Assembly (NCBI GenBank): GCA_035578905.1
Contig: JAQJVL010000523.1
Span: 546,180-610,179 of the forward strand
Length of the DNA: 64,000 nt
Direction: 5' to 3'
From: Stictocephala bisonia
Taxonomy: Eukaryota > Arthropoda > Insecta > Hemiptera > Membracidae
Below are positions 55,501-64,000 of the stretch, piece by piece. The notes under the pieces were generated by a model that saw nothing but the letters and a program-made list of their open reading frames with translations, was not told the DNA's origin and did no database searches. How positions within the stretch are numbered: the first letter of the stretch is position 1; every line of letters starts with the position of its first letter. A program made the translations under genes and the position numbers.

Positions 55501-58500
55501 CCACTCCTTCAATACCACTGGGTGCCAAGAACGACTTGTAACCACTCCTTCATTACTACTAGTTACCAAAAACGATTTAGAACCTCTCATTCATCACAAC
55601 AGGTTACTAAATACGACTTGAAACCTCTCATTTAACACTACTGGTATACAAAAACAACTTGGAACCTCTCGTTCATCACTACTGGTTACCAAAAATGACT
55701 TGGAACCTCTCCTTCATTACTACTGGTTACCAAAAACAACTTAAAACCTCTCCTTAATCACTACTGCTTACTAAATGACTTGGAACCTCTCGTTCATCAC
55801 CACTGGTTACCAAAAACGACTAGAAACTACTCGTTCATCACTACTGGTTACTAAAAACGTCTTTGAAACTCTCCTTCATCTTTACTGGTTACCAAATTCG
55901 ACTTGGCACTTCTCCTTCATCACTGCTGGTTACCAAAAACGACTTGAAACTACTCGTTCAACACTACTGGTTAAAAAAAAAACGACTTTGAACCTCTCCT
56001 TCATCACCACTGGTTAACAAAAACGACTTGAAACTACTCGTTCACCACTACTGGTTACTAAAAACGACTTCGAAACTCTCCTTCATCTTTACTGGTTACC
56101 AAATTCGACTGGCACTTCTCCTTCATCACTGCTGGTTACCATAAACGACTTGAAACCTCTCCTTTATCACTACTGGTTACCAAAAACGTCTTGGATCCTT
56201 TCCTTCATCACTACTGTATACCAAAAATGATTTGGAACCTCTCGTTCATCACTACGTGTTACCAAAATCAACTTGAAATTTCTCCATCTTTACGATTACT
56301 AAATTCGACTTGGAACCTCTCCCTTATCATTATTGGTTACAAAAATCGCCTTGGAACCTCTTCTTCATGCACTACTGGTTACATTGGAACGACTTGAAAC
56401 TAATACTGGTAACCAAAAAAACGATTTTGAACTACTACTTCGTTACTATTGGTCACCAAAAACGACAAGGAACCTCACGTTCATCACTACTGGTTACCAA
56501 ACTCGACTTAGAAACTCTCTTTCATAACTACTGGTTACTAAAAACTACTTGAAATGATTCCTTCATTGCTAATGGTTACCTAAAAACGACTTGGACCCAC
56601 TACTTCGTTACTATTAGTCACCAAAAACGACAAGGAACCTCTCGTTCATCACTACTGGTTACCAAAAACGACTTGGAACCTCTCCTTCATCACTACTCGT
56701 TACTAAAAATGACTTGGAACCTCTCGTTCATCGCCTACTGTTTACCAAAAATAACTTAGAACCTCTTCTTCATTAATACTAGTTAACAAAAACGCCTCGG
56801 AACCTCTCGTTCATCACTACGTGTTAACAAAATCAACTTGAAACCTCTCCTTCATCTTTACTGGTTACCAATTTCGACTTGGAACCTCTGCTTCATCACT
56901 ACTGGTTACCACAAACAATTTGGTTTCTCTCCTTTATCACCGATGGATACTAAAATGATTTGGTTCATCTCCATCATCAGTACTGGCTGATAAATGTCAA
57001 GGCACCTTCAAGCTCTGTTACCAAACTTGATTTGGTTGCTCTCCTTTGTTTCAGGTTTTAAAAAATGATTTGGTTCCTCTCATTTTTTACTACTGGTTGA
57101 AAAAAACATTAGGGCACAGGCAAGCTCTGTTACTAGTCTAGATTTGGTTGCTGTCCTTGTTTAACGGTTACCAAAATTTTTGTTCCCCTCCTTCATCACT
57201 ACAGTAAACCAAAATTAGTTGGTTCATCTCCATCATCAGTACTGGTTGAGAAATGTCAAGGCACCTTCAAGTTTTACTATCAATCTTAATTTCGTTACTC
57301 TCCCTCGTAACTTTTTACCAAAAGTGATTTGTTTTTCTCCTTCGTTACTACTGGTTGAGAAATGACAGGGCACAGGCTAGCTCTGTTAATATTTTTGATT
57401 TGGTTGCTCTCCTTCATCACTACTAAATACCAAATAAAATTTGGTTACTCTCCTTCATCACAACTGGATACCAATATAATTTGGTCATCTCCATTATCAG
57501 TACTAGCTATGATATGTTAGGACACCTCCAAGCTCTTAATGTGCTCCTAAATGTGAAAGTTCATTTTAATAACAAAGTTTAATTTGCTCTTCACACTAAT
57601 GACCATATAACTAATTCTTTGTTTTTATTTTTATATAGACTTAGCCTTGAGTTGAAGTCAGATTATTTTTAATCATTTTAAAAGCATTGGATACATTATT
57701 AAAAGAGTATATTCAAGACATTCGTTATAACATTTTAACTAATAATAATGTGGCATTCTGGTATTTAATATATACCATTAAAATTAAATATAAATAAATT
57801 AACAGTGCACTGTTGTGCTATTAGTTTTTATGTTGTTTTAGGAATTGGTTTTCCAAGCTAAGTTATCAGTCTTTATTTGCTTGCTTTCCTTAATTACTTG
57901 TTATCAAAAACTACTTGGAACCACTCCTTCAATACCACTGGGTGCCAAGAACGACTTGTAACCACTCCTTCATTACTACTAGTTACCAAAAACGATTTAG
58001 AACCTCTCATTCATCACAACAGGTTACTAAATACGACTTGAAACCTCTCATTTAACACTACTGGTATACAAAAACAACTTGGAACCTCTCGTTCATTACT
58101 ACTGGTTACCAAAAATGACTTGGAACCTCTCCTTCATTACTACTGGTTACCAAAAACAACTTAAAACCTCTCCTTAATCACTACTGCTTACTAAATGACT
58201 TGGAACCTCTCGTTCATCACCACTGGTTACCAAAAACGACTAGAAACTACTCGTTCATCACTACTGGTTACTAAAAACGTCTTTGAAACTCTCCTTCATC
58301 TTTACTGGTTACCAAATTCGACTTGGCACTTCTCCTTCATCACTGCTGGTTACCAAAAACGACTTGAAACTACTCGTTCAACACTACTGGTTAAAAAAAA
58401 AACGACTTTGAACCTCTCCTTCATCACCACTGGTTAACAAAAACGACTTGAAACTACTCGTTCACCACTACTGGTTACTAAAAACGACTTCGAAACTCTC

Positions 58501-61500
58501 CTTCATCTTTACTGGTTACCAAATTCGACTGGCACTTCTCCTTCATCACTGCTGGTTACCATAAACGACTTGAAACCTCTCCTTTATCACTACTGGTTAC
58601 CAAAAACGTCTTGGATCCTTTCCTTCATCACTACTGTATACCAAAAATGATTTGGAACCTCTCGTTCATCACTAAGTGTTACCAAAATCAACTTGAAATT
58701 TCTCCATCTTTACGATTACTAAATTCGACTTGGAACCTCTCCCTTATCATTATTGGTTACAAAAATCGCCTTGGAACCTCTTCTTCATCCACTACTGGTT
58801 ACATTGGAACGACTTGAAACTAATACTGGTAACAAAAAAACGATTTTGAACTACTACTTCGTTACTATTGGTCACCAAAAACGACAAGGAACCTCACGTT
58901 CATCACTACTGGTTACCAAACTCGACTTAGAAACTCTCTTTCATAACTACTGGTTACTAAAAACTACTTGAAATGATTCCTTCATTGCTAATGGTTACCT
59001 AAAAACGACTTGGACCCACTACTTCGTTACTATTAGTCACCAAAAACGACAAGGAACCTCTCGTTCATCACTACTGGTTACCAAAAACGACTTGGAACCT
59101 CTCCTTCATCACTACTCGTTACTAAAAATGACTTGGAACCTCTCGTTCATCGCTACTGTTTACCAAAAATAACTTAGAACCTCTTCTTCATTAATACTAG
59201 TTAACAAAAACGCCTCGAAACCTCTCGTTCATCACTACGTGTTAACAAAATCAACTTGAAACCTCTCCTTCATCTTTACTGGTTACCAATTTCGACTTGG
59301 AACCTCTGCTTCATCACTACTGGTTACCACAAACAATTTGGTTTTTCTCCTTTATCACCGATGGATACCAAAATGATTTGGTTCATCTCCATCATCAGTA
59401 CTGGCTGATAAATGTCAAGGCACCTTCAAGCTCTGTTACCAATCTTGATTTGGCTGCTCTCCTTTGTTTCAGATTTTAAAAAATGATTTGGTTCCTCTAA
59501 TTTCTTACTACTGGTTGAAAAAAGAGTTAGGGCACAGGCAAGCTCTGTTACTAGTCTAGATTTGGTTGCTGTCCTTCGTTAACGGTTACCAACAATTTTG
59601 TTCCCCTCCTTCATCACTACAGTAAACCAAAATTAGTTGGTTCATCTCCATCATCAGTACTGGTTGAGAAATGTCAAGGCACCTTCAAGTTTTACTATCA
59701 ATCTTAATTTCGTTACTCTCCCTCGTAACTTTTTCCAAAAGTGATTTGGGTTTTCTCCTTCGTTACTACTGGTTGAGAAATGACAGGGCAAATGCAAGCT
59801 CTGTTAATATTTTTGATTTGGTTGCTCTCCTTCATCACTACTAAATACCAAATAAAATTTTGTTACTCTCCTTCATCACTAATGGATACCAATATAATTT
59901 GGTCATCTCCATTATCAGTACTAGCTATGATATGTTAGGACACCTCCAAGCTCTTAATGTGCTCCTAAATGTGAAAGTTCATTTTAATAACAAAGTTTAT
60001 TTTGCTATTCACACTAATAACCATATAACTAATTCTTTGTTTTTATTTTTATATAGACTTCGCCTTGAGTTGAAGTCAGATTATTTTTAATCATTTTAAA
60101 AGCATTGGATACATTATTAAAAGAGTATATTCAAGACATTCGTTATAACATTTTAACTAATAATAATGTGGCATTCTGGTATTTAATATATACCATTAAA
60201 ATTAAATATAAATAAATTAACAGTGCACTGTTGTGCTATTAGTTTTTATGTTGTTTTAGGAATTGGTTTTCCAAGCTAAGTTATCAGTCTTTATTTGCTT
60301 GCTTTCCTTAATTACTTGTTATCAAAAACGACTTGGAACTACTCCTTCATTACTAGTGGGTACCAAGAACGACTTGGAACCACTCCTTAATTACTACTAG
60401 TTACCAAAAACGATTTAGAACGTCTCATTCATCACAACAGGTTACTAAATACGGCTTGGAACCTCTCCTTTAACACTACTGGTTACCAAAATCGATTTGG
60501 AACCACTCCCTTATCATTTTTGGTTACAAAAATTTCCTTGGAACCTCTTCTTCATCTACTACTGGTTACATTGGAACGACTTGAAACTAATACTGGTTAC
60601 CAAAAAACGATTTGGAACTACTACTTCGTTACTATTGGTCACCAAAAATGACAAGGAACCTGTCGTTCATCACAACTGGTTACCAAAAACGACTTAAAAC
60701 CAATCCTTCATCACTACTGGTTACTAAAAATGACTTGGAACCTCTCGTTCATCGCTACTGTTTACCAAAAATAACTTAGAACCTCTCCTTCATTAATACT
60801 AGTTACCAAACACGACTCGGATCCTCTCGTTCATCACTACGTGTTACCAAAATCAACTTGAAATTTCTCCTTCATCTTAACGATTACTAAATTCGACTTG
60901 GAACCTCTCCCTTATCATTATTGGTTACAAAAATCGCCTTGGAACCTCTTATTCATCCACTACTGGTTACATTGGAACGACTTGAAACTAATACTGGTAA
61001 CCAAAAAACGATTTGGAACTACTACTTCGTTACTATTGGTCACCAAAAACGACAAGGAACCTCTCGTTCATCACTACTGGTTACCAAAAATGACTTGGAA
61101 CCTCTCCTTCATCACTACTCGTTACTAAAAATGAATTGGAACCTCTCGTTCATCGCTACTGTTTACCAAAAATAACTTAGAACCTCTTCTTCATTAATAC
61201 TAGTTACCAAAAACGCCTCGGATTCTCTCGTTCATCACTACGTGTTACCAAAATCAACTTGAAATCTCTCCTTCATCTTTACTGGTTACCAAATTCGACT
61301 TGGAACCTCTGCTTCATCACTACTGGATACCACAAACAATTTGGTTTCTCTCCTTTATCACCGATGGATACTAAAATGATTTGGTTCATCTCCATCATCA
61401 GTACTGGTTGAGAAATGTCAAGGCACCTTCAAGCTCTGTTACCAAACTTGATTTGGTTGCTCTCCTTTGTTTCAGGTTTTAAAAAATGATTTGGTTCCTC

Positions 61501-62215
61501 TCATTTTTTACTACTGGCTGAAAAAAACATTAGGGCACAGGCAAGCTCTGTTACTAGTCTAGATTTGGTTGCTGTCCTTGTTTAACGGTTACCAAAATTT
61601 TTGTTCCCCTCCTTCATCACTACAGTAAACCAAAATTAGTTGGTTCATCTCCATCATCAGTACTGGTTGAGAAATGTCAAGGCACCTTCAAGTTTTACTA
61701 TCAATCTTAATTTCGTTACTCTCCCTCGTAACTTTTTACCAAAAGTGATTTGTTTTTTCTCCTTCGTTACTACTGGTTGAGAAATGACAGGGCACAGGCT
61801 AGCTCTGTTAATATTTTTGATTTGGTTGCTCTCCTTCATCACTACTAAATACCAAATAAAATTTGGTTACTCTCCTTCATCACAACTGGATACCAATATA
61901 ATTTGGTCATCTCCATTATCAGTACTAGCTATGATATGTTAGGACACCTCCAAGCTCTTAATGTGCTCCTAAATGTGAAAGTTCATTTTAATAACAAAGT
62001 TTAATTTGCTATTCACACTAATGACCATATAACTAATTCTTTGTTTTTATTTTTATATAGACTTCGCCTTGAGTTGGTCAGATTATTTTTAATCATTTTA
62101 AAAGCATTGGATACATTATTAAAAGGGTATATTCAAGGCATTCGTTAAAACATTTTAACTAATAATAATGTGGCATTCACCAGAAATCATTATATTAAAT
62201 ACCATTTAATATATA

Positions 62216-64000
62216 CAGTAGACTCGCGATTATCCGAGGTAAATGGGACCGCGAATACCTCTGATACCGCAAAACTCGGATAACGAGGATATCGGGTATT
62301 AACCTAAAATGAATGGAAAAATCGTAAAGAATGACGTAAATTATTTATTATGTACAAAGCTAGTAAACATTTATACAGCATAGTTTAAGTAGAAAAATAT
62401 GTACATACTGAATGATTTTCATTTTTTGAAAAAGTCTCTTATCGATTTCTGCGTCAACTTCTGTTGTCGTTTTGACGCTGCGCTGTTGCGCCAACGCTGA
62501 AGATGAATGACATCGGCAGGGGTTGACTCCTCCTGTTGCTCAATGTAGGCGAGAGCAGCTTCGAGCGCCTTCAATCCGTCGGAGTGAGATATTTTTTCCA
62601 CTATCTCATCAGTGTCATCATCTGCGACGTTGTGTGGGTTGGTGACCATATCGGCGATCGCATCATCAGTCAGTTCCATTTGTTGGTCTTGCATGAACCA
62701 CTCGTTGACGTCTTCATCATTGATCGGCAGTTCCATTGGTAACTGATTAGCGAGGTTTACTATTTCAGCGACACAGTTGTTGTTATCATTTTCATTGCTT
62801 CTTGTTTCAATTTGGAAAAGTTTTCGCCATGAATTTTGCAAAGTTGAAACTCTCACATCATCCCACGCTGAAGCTATCCAGTATGAGACGTGGTGATCTT
62901 TTTAAGTGCTGCAGTTACCGTGATTCCCTCTTCCAACCATGTCAACAACACTTGGAGAATTCTCGCCGATAGTGCCGTTTCATAGCCTCTAAAACGCCTT
63001 GGTCCAGAGGTTGAATAAGAGATGTGACATTTGGTGGCAAGAAAACAGCTTTTTTGTCACCACTAACCAATTCACTTGCATCTTGATGAGATGGCGCGTT
63101 GTCCATAAGAAGGATAGCTTTTCTTGGTAGGTTCTTCTTTTTCAAGTAGGCCTCAACAACACGAACGAACTCTTCAAAAAACCACTCTTTAAAAGTTTGG
63201 TCATCCATCCATGCACTTCGTTGATGCCTGTACATGGTTGGTAGGCAGTTAACTTGGATATTTTTAAAAGCCGTTGGGTTCTTAGATTTTCCAATAAGGA
63301 GAGGTCTCAATTTTAAGGATCCAGAAGAGTTGCTACACATCAAAAGAGTTACTCGTTCTTTGCTCTTTTTGTACCCAGGCGCAGTTTTTTCACTTTGGGC
63401 TGCCAATGTTTTGTTAGGAAGCATTCTAAAATTGAGACCGGTTTTGTCGCAATTGAAGATTTGGTCTGAAGTGAGCCCATGGTCTAAAACAAGATCTTTC
63501 ATTCTTAAGCTAAACGTCTTAATTTCAGATGAATCAGCAGAAAGTTTTTCGCCAGAAATATTCAATTGTCGGATGCCATACCTCTTCTTCCACCTGTCAT
63601 GCCAACCATCACTTGCACTAAAATTAGCCTCACCGTCCTTAAACCGTTTGTTAAACTCAACAGCCTTAGCTTGAAGCATGGGACCACTTATTGGACTTCC
63701 CAACCCTCGAAGATTAGAGAACCACAAAAACAACGCTTCAGAAGTCTGTTCGTACTCCCCTTTCTTCATAGTTTTCCGCAACAAATCACTTCCATCACTT
63801 ACACTTTTATTAACCCACTGTTCAATATCTTTCCGCTTACGTCTCCAATCTCCAACAGTCACTTCTCCAAAACCTGGGTCAGCGGCAACCTTCTTTAACG
63901 ACTCACCCTTATCTAAACGTTTTATTGCACTTAACTTTGTTTCTTAACTAACCACCACCCGTTTACGTTTTAAACTCATGATGCACTTGTCGCAAAAAAA
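62216..64000 (-). mobile_element. Tigger/pogo-like DNA transposon, cut by the window edge
   Basis: The left end starts CAGTAGACTCGCGATTATCC directly after TA at 62,214-62,215, a typical Tigger-type inverted terminal repeat and TA target. The other end lies beyond the window. It contains a degenerate transposase gene. Confidence 0.88.
62419..63979 (-). pseudogene. Tigger/jerky-like (DDE_1) transposase, multiply frameshifted
   Basis: The ATG is at 63,977-63,979 (MSLKRKR), but a frame break follows within about 12 codons. The main frame, 62,942-63,862, holds the CENP-B-type DNA-binding region (GWHDRWKKRYGI) and the catalytic motifs IFNCDKTGL, ILLMDNAPSH and TSLIQPLDQGVLEAMK. Two more breaks occur near 62,950 and 62,890 before the C-terminal frame (62,419-62,856), an acidic segment ending in KSIRDFFKK. 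With at least three frame breaks the gene is dead. Confidence 0.85.

Larger units (their letters stand above)
36241..62215. repeat. Higher-order satellite array, right block (about 26 kb)
   Basis: It uses the same 41-bp units as 10,545-14,614. The spacer anchor TAATGTGCTC falls at 37,632, 40,050, 42,468, 44,886, 47,301, 50,282, 52,700, 55,117, 57,537, 59,955 and 61,959. The intervals are 2,415-2,420 except for one of 2,981 (internal duplication) and the last of 2,004 (shortened). Copies between about 38 and 60 kb are very similar, the edge copies more diverged. No gene is supported; every plus-strand open frame here is repeat-derived. Confidence 0.95.

Noticed and set aside
10545..62215. Many plus-strand open frames of 60-175 codons in the satellite.
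   Set aside because: They arise from a stop-free 41-bp unit, shift frame freely between units, start at chance ATGs and show no domain or splice structure.

Overview
The window is eukaryotic nuclear DNA made almost entirely of mobile elements and satellite repeat. The families present (Maverick/Polinton with a DUF8207-type gene and a double-jelly-roll capsid gene, a Ty3/Gypsy element, an IS630/Tc1/mariner element, a Tigger/pogo element) suggest an arthropod, perhaps an insect. That is an inference from family distribution, not a firm identification. No single-copy host gene, rRNA, tRNA or CRISPR array was recognised.

Layout. (1) 1-10,490: a Maverick/Polinton (adintovirus-like) copy read on the minus strand. 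From 10,350 down to 330 it has a dense promoter cluster, a TATA/initiator promoter, four candidate leader exons, the 5' part of a protein-primed DNA polymerase, a large internal deletion, then a DUF8207-like gene, a fibre-like gene, a PLA2/protease gene, a minor capsid gene, the major capsid gene, two unknown genes, a repeat zone and a small spliced gene. (2) 10,545-14,614: a higher-order satellite array. (3) 14,615-24,976: a second Polinton copy on the plus strand, carrying polymerase, a 146-aa unknown, integrase, packaging ATPase, DUF8207-like, fibre-like, PLA2, protease, minor capsid and only the first codons of the major capsid gene. (4) 24,977-26,886: a mariner-type transposon inserted at the start of that capsid gene. 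(5) 26,892-26,966: a stub of satellite. (6) 26,967-36,240: a full-length Ty3/Gypsy element (minus strand) with two 2,009-bp, nearly identical LTRs and a TTAC target duplication. (7) 36,241-62,215: the satellite array again. (8) 62,216-64,000: a decayed Tigger-like transposon cut by the window edge.

The two Polinton copies are inverted relative to each other and have lost different parts, so together they show a gene order that neither keeps: polymerase, 146-aa protein, integrase, ATPase, DUF8207-like, fibre-like, PLA2, protease, minor capsid, major capsid, 215-aa protein, 153-aa protein, small spliced gene. This combination implies a virus-like life cycle: protein-primed replication, retrovirus-type integration, ATP-driven genome packaging, protease maturation, and a capsid carrying a membrane-active phospholipase and possibly a fibre. 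Both copies carry disabling frameshifts, stops, deletions or active-site changes and look like fossils.

The satellite has three levels: a 41-bp unit, paired subrepeats about 258 bp apart, and a 2,417-2,418-bp higher-order unit that ends in an AT-rich spacer of about 400 bp. Its register continues across the second Polinton copy, so that copy lies inside the array. The 41-bp consensus has no stop codon in any plus-strand frame, which produces many long but probably meaningless open frames.
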